Source: an uncultured Arenicella sp. (GTDB taxonomy: Bacteria; Pseudomonadota; Gammaproteobacteria; Arenicellales; Arenicellaceae). From it: a stretch of 64,000 bases of DNA. The stretch is from contig CALINO010000015.1 in the NCBI GenBank assembly GCA_938045295.1, forward strand, positions 1 to 64,000, given 5' to 3'. The translations under genes and the position numbers were made by a program. Under the pieces are notes generated by a model. The model searched no databases, was not told the origin of the DNA, and saw only the letters and a program-made list of their open reading frames with translations. Positions 48,601-58,527 of this stretch are shown piece by piece; the stretch's first letter is position 1; each line of letters opens with the position of its first letter.

Positions 48601-50004
48601 CTAACTTTGCAATTTCTGCGAAAACGCCGCCTGACCGGCTTTTAGCCGCTGCAAACTCACATCTCGCCCCAACTGCGTCAATGTAGCATCGATTGACGGC
48701 GACATTGTACTGCCCGTGACAGCAATTCGAACCGGCTGAGCCACTTTAGCAAAGCCAACTTCATTCTCATCCACCACTGACTGAACACAGGCTTGAATGT
48801 CTTCGGCCTGCCATTCAGACAACGCTTCGAGCTTCTCAATTAAGGCTGCGACCAAACTGTCGGAACCCGCTTTAATCCACTTTTTCAACGCCGCTGAATC
48901 ATAGGCTTCTATATCAGAGAAGAACCAACGCGATTGTTCCACTACATCAATTAAAGTTTTACAACGTTCTTTTATTAGGTCAATGGCATTGTGCGAGTAA
49001 TCACTGGGCTTCACTTCAAGCCCAGCTTTTGAAAAATGCCACTGACTGGCGCTCAATAACTCTTGACCACTGAGCGCTTTAATCTTCTCTTGATTTACCC
49101 ACAATAATTTTTCCGGGTTAAACGTTGACGGCGCCTTACTCACATCTTCAATTTTAAACAGCTCAAGCAATTGTTCACGCGTGAACAGCTCCTGATCGCC
49201 GTGCGACCAGCCCAAACGAACTAAGTAATTCAATAAGGCATCCGGCAAATAACCATCATCGCGATATTGCATCACACCCACCGCACCATGGCGCTTTGAC
49301 ATGCGTGCGCCATCTTGGCCTAAAATCATGGGCACGTGCCCATACAACGGCAATTTCGCTCCTAATGCGTGCAAAATATTAATTTGCCTAGGAGTATTGT
49401 TAATATGATCATCACCGCGAATAACGTGAGTAATGCCCATGTCCATGTCATCCACAACCACGGTTAAATTGTAGGTGGGAACGCCATCAGGGCGCGCAAT
49501 GACTAAATCATCTAATTCCTGATTTGAGATGGCAATATTGCCTTTCACCACATCGTTGATAATCACATCACCGTCAGTCGGATTTTTAAAGCGAACCACC
49601 GTAAGTTCTGATTCTGCTAAACCCAATTCTCGACAACGACCGTCATACTTAGGCTTTAAGCCTTTCGCTTTCTGCGCTTCGCGCATTTCATCTAAGCGCT
49701 CTTTACTGCATTCGCAATGGTAGGCATGACCGTCATTTAACAGCTGCGCAACCACTTCTTTATAGCGATCAAAGCGCTGAGTTTGATAATACGGCCCCTC
49801 ATCGTAATCCAAACCGAGCCACTGCATGCCATCCAAAATGGCTTGAACCGACTCTTGGGTGGAACGTTGCAGGTCAGTGTCTTCTATTCGCAACACAAAT
49901 TTGCCGCCTTGTTGGCGAGCGTGCAACCACGAATAAAGTGCAGTGCGTGCACCACCAATATGTAAGTAACCAGTTGGACTGGGCGGAAAACGAGTAATAG
50001 TCAT
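48601..50004 (-). CDS. gltX: Glutamyl-tRNA synthetase
   Basis: GltX charges tRNA-Glu for translation and tetrapyrrole synthesis. The 467 residues match the bacterial enzyme. The HIGH-type motif is PPSPTGYLHIGGARTALYSW and the KMSKS-type motif is DGARMSKRHGAVGV; IEDTDLQRS and the anticodon-binding C-terminal half are also typical. It is distinct from GlnS in this window. It starts divergently from the PTPS-like gene, with 72 bases between them holding a TATAAT at 50041-50046 for the opposite gene. Confidence 0.97.
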   Translation of the reverse strand: MTITRFPPSPTGYLHIGGARTALYSWLHARQQGGKFVLRIEDTDLQRSTQESVQAILDGMQWLGLDYDEGPYYQTQRFDRYKEVVAQLLNDGHAYHCECSKERLDEMREAQKAKGLKPKYDGRCRELGLAESELTVVRFKNPTDGDVIINDVVKGNIAISNQELDDLVIARPDGVPTYNLTVVVDDMDMGITHVIRGDDHINNTPRQINILHALGAKLPLYGHVPMILGQDGARMSKRHGAVGVMQYRDDGYLPDALLNYLVRLGWSHGDQELFTREQLLELFKIEDVSKAPSTFNPEKLLWVNQEKIKALSGQELLSASQWHFSKAGLEVKPSDYSHNAIDLIKERCKTLIDVVEQSRWFFSDIEAYDSAALKKWIKAGSDSLVAALIEKLEALSEWQAEDIQACVQSVVDENEVGFAKVAQPVRIAVTGSTMSPSIDATLTQLGRDVSLQRLKAGQAAFSQKLQS

Positions 50005-50076
50005 AACAAAAACAGAAAAATTGTAACGTGCGGATTGTAGTATAATTTAGCCATCAATGACCCAATAATTACCACA

Positions 50077-50904
50077 ATGCCTCGTCTTTTTGTAAACAAC
50101 TTGACCGTTATCGATTGCTCCATACTGGACCCCAAGCGCGGCCTGATCGGTGCAAGCTGGTCTGTGGACGTGGAACTGTTTGGTGAACTCGACAAGCAAA
50201 GCATGGTTTTTGACTTCTCGAAAGTTAAGAAAACCATCAAACACGTGATTGACAACACCGTAGACCACGCACTTTTGGTGCCATCGGGCTATAAGGGCTT
50301 TTCGAGCAAAGGCGCATCATTACGCTTTGAGCTAAAAAGCGGCGACTGGATCAAACACAGCTCGCCCGCGAGCGCGTTATGCCTTATTGAGTGCGAACGA
50401 GTAAATAAGAAACACGTCTCCGCCTTTGTCAAAGAGAAAATACTCGAGCAACTGCCCAACAATGTTTCCGAACTTAAGGTGACCTTAAAAAAAGAAGCCG
50501 GCTTAGGGGCTTTCTACACCTACAGTCACGGCCTTAAAAAGCACGACGGCAACTGCCAGCGCATTGCGCACGGCCACCGTTCCACCATTCACATATGGAA
50601 AAACGGCAAGCGCAATCGAAAGCTGGAAAACAAAATGGCTAAACGCTGGAAAGATATTTATTTAGGCACTCAGGAAGACGTAACGTCATTTAAGAGCGGG
50701 CGCATCGGCTTTGCTTATGCCAGCGACCAAGGAGACTTCAGCATTGAATTAAATGAAACGAGAGTGCATTTAATGAGTTGCGACTCGACGGTAGAATGCA
50801 TCGCCGAACACATTTTAGAATTGCTCGAGGCCGACTCCAACGCCAAATTCAAAGTTCGCGCATTTGAAGGCATTGGCAAAGGCGCTGTGGCTGAGTCAAA
50901 TTAA
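50077..50904 (+). CDS. Tandem 6-pyruvoyl-tetrahydropterin synthase (QueD-like) domain protein
   Basis: A 275-residue protein made of two PTPS/QueD-like halves. In QueD the catalytic Cys and zinc HGH motif come before the DF and DH elements and a C-terminal Glu. Half one (about 1-140) keeps DF (46-47), DH (63-64, in TVDHALLVP) and E140 ([12 protein letters not shown]). It has lost the Cys/HGH part, which reads GAS at 25-27. Half two (about 145-270) keeps His151, Cys160 and HGH (165-167) plus E264, but lacks the DH. The halves therefore look complementary. PTPS active sites lie at subunit interfaces, so a composite site is plausible. Relatives act in queuosine or pterin synthesis; the substrate here is unknown and no que genes are adjacent. 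Confidence 0.72.
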   Translation: MPRLFVNNLTVIDCSILDPKRGLIGASWSVDVELFGELDKQSMVFDFSKVKKTIKHVIDNTVDHALLVPSGYKGFSSKGASLRFELKSGDWIKHSSPASALCLIECERVNKKHVSAFVKEKILEQLPNNVSELKVTLKKEAGLGAFYTYSHGLKKHDGNCQRIAHGHRSTIHIWKNGKRNRKLENKMAKRWKDIYLGTQEDVTSFKSGRIGFAYASDQGDFSIELNETRVHLMSCDSTVECIAEHILELLEADSNAKFKVRAFEGIGKGAVAESN

Positions 50905-50939
50905 TTCATCAGCTAGCTCGCAGCCCACAACAACCGAAA

Positions 50940-52520
50940 TTAAATCTCTCGCGTTGCGCGGAAATCAACATCAGGCCAGCGCTCGATGGTTAGCTGCAGG
51001 TTGACCATATTAGGGGCAATGTAAGTCAGCTCATTGGCTCCATCTAATGCAATGTGTTGCTCATTTTTACGACGGAAGTCTTCTTCCATTTTGGCATCCG
51101 GAAAATGCAACCAGCGCGCCGTGGCCACTTGCACCGCTTCAAACGAGCACTCAACGTTATATTCTGCCTTTAAGCGATGCGCCACCACATCAAACTGCAA
51201 CACCCCTACCGCACCTAAAATCATGTCATTATTTTGCAGTGGTCGAAACACCTGAGTAGCGCCCTCTTCACTCAATTGTATCAAGCCTTTTTGCAACGCC
51301 TTTGCACGCAACGGGTCACGCAAGCGAACACGCCTAAACAGCTCGGGGGCAAAATTAGGAATGCCGGTAAATTTAAGTTCTTCGCCTTCGGTAAAGGTGT
51401 CGCCAATCTGAATGGTTCCGTGGTTGTGCACCCCTAAAATGTCACCGGCCCAAGCTTCTTCCGTGGCATCGCGCTTAGACGCCATAAAAGAACTGGCATT
51501 ATTAATTGCCATATCACGTTTTAAACGCACGTGTTTAAGCTTCTTGCCTTTGGTAAATTTGCCCGACGTGATGCGCATGAAGGCAATTCGATCGTGGTGC
51601 GCCGGGTCCATATTGGCCTGAATCTTGAACACAAACCCAGTGAACTTTTCTTCTGTTGAATCAACTTCTCGAGTTTCAGCCTCGCGCCCCCTAGGTGCAG
51701 GCGCATACTTAGCAAAGTTTTCCATTAACTCATCAATGCCCAAGGTGGCAATTGCCGAGCCAAAAAATACCGGAGTTAAATCACCACTTAAGTACAGCTC
51801 CAGGTCGAATTCATTACTCGCGCCCTTCACTAGCTCCAGCTCGTCACGTAATTCCGCCGCGTCGGCACCCAACAATTCATCTATTTGCGGGTTGTCTAAA
51901 CCCTCGATAATCTGATCTTCCTCTGGGTCATTACCAGGTCGGCCAGCAAACAAATGCACAGTGTCGTCGTATATGCGGTACACGCCACGAAAAAGTTTGC
52001 CAATGCCAATGGGCCACGTCATTGGCGCGCACAAAATATCAAGCACCGACTCAACTTCATCCATGACTTCAATCGGGTCACGCCCTTCACGATCCATTTT
52101 ATTAACAAACGTCATGATCGGCGTAGTACGTAACCGACATACGTCCATCAATTTAATGGTTCGTTCTTCTACGCCTTTGGCAATATCAATCACCATCAAC
52201 GCCGAATCCACCGCGGTTAATGTTCGATACGTGTCTTCTGAAAAGTCGGCGTGGCCGGGAGTATCGAGCAAGTTGATCACTTTATCGTCATACTCAAACT
52301 GCATCACCGAGGAAGTCACCGAAATGCCGCGTTGTTTTTCTAACTCCATCCAATCAGAGGTGGCGTGCCTGCCGGTTTTACGCGCCTTCACATTACCCGC
52401 CATTTGAATGGCCCCGCCGGACAGCAACAGCCGCTCGGTCAGCGTGGTCTTACCGGCATCAGGGTGAGAAATAATCGCAAAGGTACGACGCTTTGCCACT
52501 TCGGTGGGCAACTGGCTCAT
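50940..52520 (-). CDS. prfC: Peptide chain release factor 3
   Basis: RF3 is a translational GTPase that recycles RF1 and RF2 from the ribosome. The 526 residues match the E. coli protein (529). The P-loop is [17 protein letters not shown]3 is [16 protein letters not shown] and G4 is [29 protein letters not shown] is characteristic of RF3. The ATG at 52520 is just before a 100-base gap to gspB, and the convergent PTPS-like gene ends 35 bases after its stop. Confidence 0.97.
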   Translation of the reverse strand: MSQLPTEVAKRRTFAIISHPDAGKTTLTERLLLSGGAIQMAGNVKARKTGRHATSDWMELEKQRGISVTSSVMQFEYDDKVINLLDTPGHADFSEDTYRTLTAVDSALMVIDIAKGVEERTIKLMDVCRLRTTPIMTFVNKMDREGRDPIEVMDEVESVLDILCAPMTWPIGIGKLFRGVYRIYDDTVHLFAGRPGNDPEEDQIIEGLDNPQIDELLGADAAELRDELELVKGASNEFDLELYLSGDLTPVFFGSAIATLGIDELMENFAKYAPAPRGREAETREVDSTEEKFTGFVFKIQANMDPAHHDRIAFMRITSGKFTKGKKLKHVRLKRDMAINNASSFMASKRDATEEAWAGDILGVHNHGTIQIGDTFTEGEELKFTGIPNFAPELFRRVRLRDPLRAKALQKGLIQLSEEGATQVFRPLQNNDMILGAVGVLQFDVVAHRLKAEYNVECSFEAVQVATARWLHFPDAKMEEDFRRKNEQHIALDGANELTYIAPNMVNLQLTIERWPDVDFRATREI

Positions 52521-52620
52521 GAGGTAAATATCTGTAAGGAATTAGGCACGCGCGAATTATAACGAATACGCTAGACTAAAAGTGCTTTTTTGCTCGATTG
52601 AACCAGCAAAACCTCACTCG

Positions 52621-53058
52621 CTAAGGGGTACGAGTAATCAGCTCACCGCGCACATTGAAAACCACGGCATTCGGCCTAATCTCAACCACCATTAAACCGG
52701 CACGCACAAAGTCATTTTCACGGTACATTTTGCCATTAAGCATCACAAACCGTTGACTGGCCTGCTCAGAATAAGAAACTACATTGACAATTAAATCGTC
52801 AGCCGTGGTGACTGAAGCCGCATCGTTTGCTGGCGAACTTTGCAATACTGGTTGCGACACAGGCGTTGGCGATGAGGCAAACCACCACTGGCTCACAAGC
52901 ACCCCGATGACCAAAGCCAACACCAAACTCAAGATCGCTATGACCACCAGCGGCCAACTCCTAGACTCTTCTGGCGGCGGCATGTCAGACAAGCGGGGCA
53001 CGTCATTGAGCTTGCGCTCTTTCTCTGATTTTCTTAACGCTTCAAGTATGGTTGACAT
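52621..53058 (-). CDS. gspB: GspB/ExeB-like general secretion protein
   Basis: A 145-residue bitopic protein. It starts with the family opening MSTILEALRKSEKERK, seen in GspB and PulB-type proteins. A membrane span (WPLVVIAILSLVLALVIGVLV) follows, then a periplasmic part with the GspB core ENDFVRAGLMVVEIRPNAVVF. With GspA it helps place the type II secretin in the peptidoglycan/outer membrane. It follows gspA by 18 bases. No other gsp genes are present in this window. Confidence 0.88.
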   Translation of the reverse strand: MSTILEALRKSEKERKLNDVPRLSDMPPPEESRSWPLVVIAILSLVLALVIGVLVSQWWFASSPTPVSQPVLQSSPANDAASVTTADDLIVNVVSYSEQASQRFVMLNGKMYRENDFVRAGLMVVEIRPNAVVFNVRGELITRTP

Positions 53059-53076
53059 GATCAGGCTCCCAACAAA

Positions 53077-55107
53077 CTAAGGCAGACGGGGTGACAACAC
53101 GGGCACTTGCGGTTGATTTAAAATCTCATTCATCAGCAAATAGGTTTGGTTGCCAACTTTTCCGTCGGCCAAAATATTAAACTCGGACTGCAATTGACGA
53201 ATTCTTTGCGACAACGCCGCATCAAAAAACGTTGATTCAACATCATCAAGCAATGGCATATCAAGTTTATCAAATACGCGATTCAATTGTATTCGAACTC
53301 GTGGCAATGCCAAGCTGCGCTGGCCGGAACTTAAGAAAGCATCACCCACATCACCCGGCCGCCAAAAAATAAGGGCATTGTTAGTCGACCAGCGATCACG
53401 CAATTCAGACACTGGCAGCTGATAGTTTTGCTCTCCCACCAAAACGTGAGCCGTATCGCCCTCAAGTTTAAACAAGATAACTCGGTGCTGCGTATTACCG
53501 TGCTCAAGCACCATAATGGTTGGCCGATTAAAGCTTCGAATTAAGCCCCAAGTGCCTGCTGGTACACACTCCACTTCTTGCACTGACAATTCATCACACA
53601 CCGGGCCCAACAAGGTGTCGGGGAGCGGCGCATCCCAAGCTGCAGCCAAATTTCGAAATGTGGCAATACGGCCTGTTTTATCAGCCGACGCTTCCAGCAC
53701 CTGAGCAAATGCGGTGGATTTCAAATAAGCCGGCGGCGGCGCGGTCACTGGAACTGCCTCAACCTCAGGAGTTGCATCAATCGCGGAACTGACATCAGAT
53801 TCAGCCACAGAAGTGGGCTCGTCAGCATCTAAATACTCATTGGAGATCACCACCGACCCAGGCTCAACGTCGGTTGCTTTAATAATGGTGGTTAAACTGT
53901 CGAGGGAATCCGGCACTTGTTCAGCGCCAGGTTCACTGATTTCAATTTGACCATCGTCCAGACTCTCAGCTTGTTGCTGTATTACCGCGCCCTGTTCTTG
54001 CACTGCATTGTTTTCAGGTGTGGATCCGTTTTGAGACATGGCACTTTCTTGAGCTGTGGCACTTTCTTGGGCTGTGGCACTTTCTTGAAGTGCGGGCACT
54101 TGGCCAGCACTGTCAAGGCTGTCTGGAGTGGCTTGCGTTTCAGGCGCCGACGTTGCGTCTACAGCAACCGGGCGACTGACGGCCTGGCTCGGTGTTTTTT
54201 CTGAGCCCACAAACCACCACCAAAGCAACGCATTAGCCAATAACACAAGAGCGGCAAGCGGCCACCAACGCCTCATGTTAAAACCTGAGGTGCTGGGCTC
54301 TGGCTCAACCAATACATCTTTAGCGGCCTCTTTAATTAATTTAGAGTCCACCATTAATTGTGATTTAGCGTAAGCGGCCAGTAAGGCATGGTCGGCCAAT
54401 ACGTTTATCTTTCTGGGAATACCGTGACTTAAACGGTGCAATTGCCTTAACGACTGCGCACTAAACAACGGCTTTCGGCAGCCAGCAACGCCCAAACGAA
54501 AATTGACATAATCACCGATTTCTTTGGCTGAGATAGCCGGCAAGTGATAGCGAGCCGTTACCCGTTGCGCCAGTTGCCGTAAATCATTACGAGACAACAC
54601 CCCAGTCAGCTCGGGCTGACCAATCAAAATGATTTGCAGTAGCTTAGACTTGTTGGTTTCCAGATTGGTGAGTAAGCGAACTTGCTCCAGCACATTCGGG
54701 CTCAGCAGTTGAGCCTCATCAATGATTAACACGGTGTGGCGACTTTCAGAGAACGCCTGCAACAAGTACTGGTTAATCGCGTCCAACAGTTTCTTCTGAG
54801 AACTGTCTTCAGCGTAAGCTATTTTCAACTCATCGCACACCGTTTCCAGCAGCTCTTGTTCGTTGATATTGGGGTTGAGTATCAACGCAACATCCACATT
54901 GTCTGGCAGATCGCCCAACAAGTTACGACACAGCGTGGTTTTGCCGGTGCCCACTTCCCCGGTCAATACGATAAAGCAACCGCCTTGCGACAAGCCATAG
55001 CTTAAGTGCGCCATCGCTTCTTTATGGCGAGCACTCATGTATAAATATTGTGGGTCTGGTGCAATTGAAAATGGCTTTTCAACTAAACCAAAATAGTCCA
55101 GGTACAT
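53077..55107 (-). CDS. gspA: GspA/ExeA-like AAA ATPase with peptidoglycan-binding domain
   Basis: A 676-residue inner-membrane protein. The cytoplasmic AAA domain begins MYLDYFGLVEKPFSIAPDP and has the P-loop TGEVGTGKTTLCRNLL, Walker B LIIDEAQLL, and LIGQPEL with QRVTARYHL. A membrane span (WWPLAALVLLANALLWWWFV) lies near residue 290. A long Ser/Glu/Ala-rich linker, which includes the QESATA repeats, is followed by a periplasmic C-terminal part with a peptidoglycan-binding fold (SQRIRQLQSEFNILADGKVG). ExeA uses ATP and peptidoglycan binding to help assemble the type II secretin. It heads the gspAB pair. Confidence 0.9.
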   Translation of the reverse strand: MYLDYFGLVEKPFSIAPDPQYLYMSARHKEAMAHLSYGLSQGGCFIVLTGEVGTGKTTLCRNLLGDLPDNVDVALILNPNINEQELLETVCDELKIAYAEDSSQKKLLDAINQYLLQAFSESRHTVLIIDEAQLLSPNVLEQVRLLTNLETNKSKLLQIILIGQPELTGVLSRNDLRQLAQRVTARYHLPAISAKEIGDYVNFRLGVAGCRKPLFSAQSLRQLHRLSHGIPRKINVLADHALLAAYAKSQLMVDSKLIKEAAKDVLVEPEPSTSGFNMRRWWPLAALVLLANALLWWWFVGSEKTPSQAVSRPVAVDATSAPETQATPDSLDSAGQVPALQESATAQESATAQESAMSQNGSTPENNAVQEQGAVIQQQAESLDDGQIEISEPGAEQVPDSLDSLTTIIKATDVEPGSVVISNEYLDADEPTSVAESDVSSAIDATPEVEAVPVTAPPPAYLKSTAFAQVLEASADKTGRIATFRNLAAAWDAPLPDTLLGPVCDELSVQEVECVPAGTWGLIRSFNRPTIMVLEHGNTQHRVILFKLEGDTAHVLVGEQNYQLPVSELRDRWSTNNALIFWRPGDVGDAFLSSGQRSLALPRVRIQLNRVFDKLDMPLLDDVESTFFDAALSQRIRQLQSEFNILADGKVGNQTYLLMNEILNQPQVPVLSPRLP
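54041..54094 (-). repeat. Three 18-bp tandem repeats within gspA
   Basis: The plus-strand units gcactttcttgagctgtg, gcactttcttgggctgtg and gcactttcttgaagtgcg are consecutive. They encode near-identical QESATA hexapeptides in the periplasmic linker of GspA. The repeat number probably varies between strains without loss of frame. Confidence 0.85.
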
Positions 55108-55158
55108 AATTAAATGGCTGTAATAGGCAACGGTGTGTAGATAATTACAGAAGCACCG

Positions 55159-56094
55159 TCATTGCGCAAGCAAGGTGCGCGCAGAGTTTGCCAAACGCTC
55201 AAATAAGCCATCGCCGCGCCCACCCATAATATGCCCGACTTGTTGCAATGTGCTTAACTCGGCTGAGCGGCGCTTTAGCAGCTCTGGGCTGATGTCAATC
55301 GGCACTTGGTATTCCACTGTGGCTAAACGCTTAGACAAAAAAGCTTGCTCTTGATGCTCACGCAGTTTGGCAGCCAGGCCCTTTGCGCCTCGAATTTTTA
55401 GATGCTTTATGTCATCTAAGTTCTGATACAACGCATCCATTGAGCCAAATTTTTGCAATAACGCTGACGCGGTTTTAGGGCCAATGCCAGGCACCCCCGG
55501 AATATTATCGACGGCATCACCACACAACCCCAAATAGTCTTGAACGGCTTCAGGTGGCACGCCGAATTTTTCGTTTACTTGAGCTGAGCCCAGTTGTTGG
55601 TTACGTGCAAAGTCCCACCAAAAGTCATTATTACGCAACACTTGCGCCAAATCTTTATCGCCACTGATAATCGACACCCGATAGCCGCTTTCTCTCATTT
55701 TAACAGCTGCGGTGGCAATCAAATCGTCGGCTTCATAACGCTCGTGAGCCATGCAAAACAGCCCAGCACCCTCAGCCAAACGTCGACACAATGCAAATTG
55801 CTCCGACAATTCTTTGGGAGGCAACTCGCGGTTCATTTTATATTGAGGATAAATCTCGTTACGAAACGATTGCGTCAAACTTTCATCAAACGCAACGGCC
55901 ACATATTGGGCTTGGCTGCGCTCCACAAACTCAGTTAAAAATCGACAAAAGCCATACACCGCATTCACCGGCTTACCGGCTTCACCGCGCATTGAGTCAG
56001 GCACCGAGAACCACGCTCTGAAAATATAAATGCTGGCATCAATGATGTGTACGGTGGGCGAACTGTGATCAGCCGCAGGAACAAAATTAACCAT
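55159..56094 (-). CDS. xni: 5'-3' exonuclease / flap endonuclease-like protein (ExoIX type)
   Basis: A protein of about 311 residues from the ATG at 56094, which overlaps the end of ybeX by 8 bases; a GTG three codons upstream is also possible. It has the N-terminal 5'-3' exonuclease domain with metal-site acidic residues (HIIDASIYIFRA, FDESL, ERYEADDLIA, IISGDKDLAQVL) and the helix-hairpin-helix DNA-binding region LGLCGDAVDNIPGVPGIGPKTASALL. It is a stand-alone protein rather than the domain fused to PolA. Family members process flaps and gaps; E. coli ExoIX activity is modest. It terminates the ybeZ-ybeY-ybeX run. Confidence 0.87.
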   Translation of the reverse strand: MVNFVPAADHSSPTVHIIDASIYIFRAWFSVPDSMRGEAGKPVNAVYGFCRFLTEFVERSQAQYVAVAFDESLTQSFRNEIYPQYKMNRELPPKELSEQFALCRRLAEGAGLFCMAHERYEADDLIATAAVKMRESGYRVSIISGDKDLAQVLRNNDFWWDFARNQQLGSAQVNEKFGVPPEAVQDYLGLCGDAVDNIPGVPGIGPKTASALLQKFGSMDALYQNLDDIKHLKIRGAKGLAAKLREHQEQAFLSKRLATVEYQVPIDISPELLKRRSAELSTLQQVGHIMGGRGDGLFERLANSARTLLAQ

Positions 56095-56953
56095 TCGACT
56101 CACTCACACTGTCTAACTTGGTAACGCGCACAATGTGTATACGGCGCGAGTCGGCATGAATGATGTCAAACGTAATACCATTAATGTCAACCGACTCACC
56201 CGGTTGCGGAATGTGACCTAAGGTCTGAGAAATCAAGCCACCGATAGTGTCACTGCCGTTTTCACTGAAATAGGTTTGAAAGTGTTCATTGAACTCATCA
56301 ATCGGCAGCAACGCTTTTACCATCGTCTCGCCATTTGACATGGTTCTGATAAACCCTTCTTCTTCATCAACATCGTGCTCGTCTTCAATGTCGCCCACAA
56401 TTTGCTCTAGCACATCTTCAATGGTAACCACGCCGGCAACCGCGCCAAACTCATCGGCCACCAAGGCCATGTGGTTTCGGTAAGTTCTAAACTCACTGAG
56501 CAACACATTAAGGCGCTTACTTTCGGGCACAAACACCACAGGGCGGGTTAAATCGCGTAAATTAAAACGCTGCTTGTTGTCTTCATCAAAAAAGCGCAAT
56601 AAGTCCTTTGCCAGCAGAATACCAACAAATTGATCTTTTTCATGATCAAACACGGGAAACCGCGAATGACCGCTGTCGACCATGACATCAAGGCAATCAT
56701 CTAACACAGCATCACGATCTATAAGCACCATAGAGCTGCGCGGGATCATAACGTCTCTGACTCTCATGTCCGACACATACAATATGCGTTGAATCATGTC
56801 GTAAGAGTCGCGCTCCACAATGCCGTCTTCTTCAGCTTGCTGGAGGCTTTCTAATACATCTTCGCGCGAGGCGGCACGCTTGACTGGAATAAAGTGAGAA
56901 AAGGCAGCGCTTATCCGCTGCATCGTCGATGGGGGTTTTTCGTTTGTATTCAT
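56087..56953 (-). CDS. ybeX: CBS-domain protein YbeX/CorC
   Basis: A 288-residue soluble protein with two CBS domains (VRDVMIPRSSMVLIDRD, SRFPVFDHEKDQFVGILLAKDL; NHMALVADEFGAVAGVVTIEDVLEQIVGDI in parts) and a C-terminal CorC/HlyC domain (ETMVKALLPIDEFNEHF, DTIGGLI, VDINGITFDIIHADSRRI in part). CorC was named for magnesium/cobalt efflux; YbeX is also linked to ribosome maintenance. It follows ybeY by 72 bases and overlaps xni. Confidence 0.95.
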   Translation of the reverse strand: MNTNEKPPSTMQRISAAFSHFIPVKRAASREDVLESLQQAEEDGIVERDSYDMIQRILYVSDMRVRDVMIPRSSMVLIDRDAVLDDCLDVMVDSGHSRFPVFDHEKDQFVGILLAKDLLRFFDEDNKQRFNLRDLTRPVVFVPESKRLNVLLSEFRTYRNHMALVADEFGAVAGVVTIEDVLEQIVGDIEDEHDVDEEEGFIRTMSNGETMVKALLPIDEFNEHFQTYFSENGSDTIGGLISQTLGHIPQPGESVDINGITFDIIHADSRRIHIVRVTKLDSVSESNG

Positions 56954-57025
56954 CTAAATATTAATGAGTTTGCACACGGCTAAATCTTATCGGTGATTCA
57001 ACGGCACTGTAATTACAGCATTACA

Positions 57026-57553
57026 TTATTCGTACGGATTTGGAATACCACTTTTTTGCAAAATGGCTATTTCAAGGGCTTCCATTTCATTAGCGCTCTG
57101 ATCGCATTGGTGGTCGTAGCCACACAAATGCAGTACGCCGTGCGTCAGCATATGGGCATAATGATGATGTTGTTGTTTGCCTTGCACTTGTGCTTCTTGC
57201 GCCACCACGTCATGACAAATCACAATGTCACCCAACAAATTTACGCCAACGCCCTGCGGCACTTCAAACGCGAATGAGAGCACGTTGGTTGGCTTGTTTT
57301 TGCCGCGATAAGCGTGGTTTAACTCCGTCATTTCGGCGGCTTCAACAATACGAACGGTTAAGGCGTTTGATAACGGCAAACCCAACTTATTGGCAACCGC
57401 TTCATAAGCGCTCACAACCCAGCCATCAATAGCCGACTTATCAGGCAATGACGGTGTCTGTGCCTGATTGTCAGAACTCTCTGGCAATAATAATGCGTAT
57501 TGAACATCAACATCGAGCTGACAGTTAATGGCTGGGTTTGAAAGTGGCGACAT
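57026..57553 (-). CDS. ybeY: Endoribonuclease YbeY
   Basis: A 175-residue metal-dependent RNase acting in 16S rRNA 3'-end maturation and ribosome quality control. The zinc motif HxxxHxxxxxH is seen as LTHGVLHLCGYDH, and NELNHAYRGKNKPTNVLSF is seen as MTELNHAYRGKNKPTNVLSF in parts. LLGDIVICHDVV is also typical. The stop-to-start arrangement with ybeZ leaves only 2 bases, so translational coupling is likely. Confidence 0.96.
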   Translation of the reverse strand: MSPLSNPAINCQLDVDVQYALLLPESSDNQAQTPSLPDKSAIDGWVVSAYEAVANKLGLPLSNALTVRIVEAAEMTELNHAYRGKNKPTNVLSFAFEVPQGVGVNLLGDIVICHDVVAQEAQVQGKQQHHHYAHMLTHGVLHLCGYDHQCDQSANEMEALEIAILQKSGIPNPYE

Positions 57554-57555
57554 AG

Positions 57556-58527
57556 TTAGTGATTACGATCGTGTTTTTCGTAGGCGTCCACAATGCGCTG
57601 AACCAATGGGTGGCGCACAATGTCTTTACCGGTAAATTTGGTAACATTAATACCGCGAACACCCTTTAAAATGGTTAGCGCATGCTTTAACCCAGAGTAA
57701 GTTCCTTTGGGCAAGTCGAGCTGAGACAAATCGCCAGTCAACACCACTTTAGAACCAAAGCCGGTACGCGTAAGTAACATTTTCATTTGCGCAACGGTGG
57801 TGTTTTGCGCCTCGTCCATGATAACGAAGGCGTCGGACAGTGTGCGACCGCGCATGTAAGCCAAAGGCGCCAGCTCAATGATTTTACGCTCTATTAACGC
57901 CTGCACCTTCTCGGTACCGAGCAATTCATACAAGGCGTCGTACAGTGGCCGTAAGTAAGGGTCAATTTTTTGCTCAATGTCGCCAGGTAAAAAGCCTAAA
58001 TGTTCGCCCGCCTCAACCACAGGGCGAATTAAGATAATGCGTTTTACATCGTCACTCACCAAGGCGTCAACGGCTTTGGCAACGGCGATATAAGTCTTAC
58101 CGGTACCCGCTGGGCCAACACCAAAAACCACGTCGTGTTTATCGATGGCTTTCATGTATTCGCTTTGCGTTTTCGACTTGGCAACCACCTGTTTTAGTGG
58201 CGCACGAATTTGTTCGAAGTCGACGTCGCCCCCATCGGGTTCCGACATATTATTGATCACTTGATATACTTTTGACTCTTCCAAACCGGCTCCTTTTTTC
58301 GTTAATTTATACAACGCTTCGATGACTTTATAAGCCACGTCAACATTACTGGATTGCCCTTCTATTACAAAGTCAGCGCCTTGTTGGTAACATTTAACGC
58401 CGAGTTCTTGCTCGATAATTTTGATGTTTGCATGACGCTCGCCGCACAAAATAGAAAGGCGGGCGTTATCTACGGGTGACTCTAAAGAGTCTAACGAAAG
58501 TGTTTTCGCTGGTAGCGCTTGATTCAA
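57556..58527 (-). CDS. ybeZ: PhoH-like ATPase YbeZ
   Basis: A 323-residue PhoH family P-loop ATPase that works with YbeY in RNA processing. It has an N-terminal KH-like segment (SILCGERHANIKIIEQELGV), Walker A GPAGTGKTYIAVAKAV, RPVVEAGEHLGFLPGD, Walker B FVIMDEAQNTT and GDLSQLDLP. The frame starts with TTG at 58527; an AAGGA lies 8 bases before it and no nearby ATG fits the family N-terminus, so a TTG start is preferred. It is followed 2 bases later by ybeY. Confidence 0.95.
   Translation of the reverse strand: MNQALPAKTLSLDSLESPVDNARLSILCGERHANIKIIEQELGVKCYQQGADFVIEGQSSNVDVAYKVIEALYKLTKKGAGLEESKVYQVINNMSEPDGGDVDFEQIRAPLKQVVAKSKTQSEYMKAIDKHDVVFGVGPAGTGKTYIAVAKAVDALVSDDVKRIILIRPVVEAGEHLGFLPGDIEQKIDPYLRPLYDALYELLGTEKVQALIERKIIELAPLAYMRGRTLSDAFVIMDEAQNTTVAQMKMLLTRTGFGSKVVLTGDLSQLDLPKGTYSGLKHALTILKGVRGINVTKFTGKDIVRHPLVQRIVDAYEKHDRNH

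Noticed and set aside
51961-52407. 148-codon frame antisense to prfC
   Set aside because: It lies wholly within the conserved GTPase domain of RF3 and is Ser/Thr/Val-rich in the way typical of shadows.
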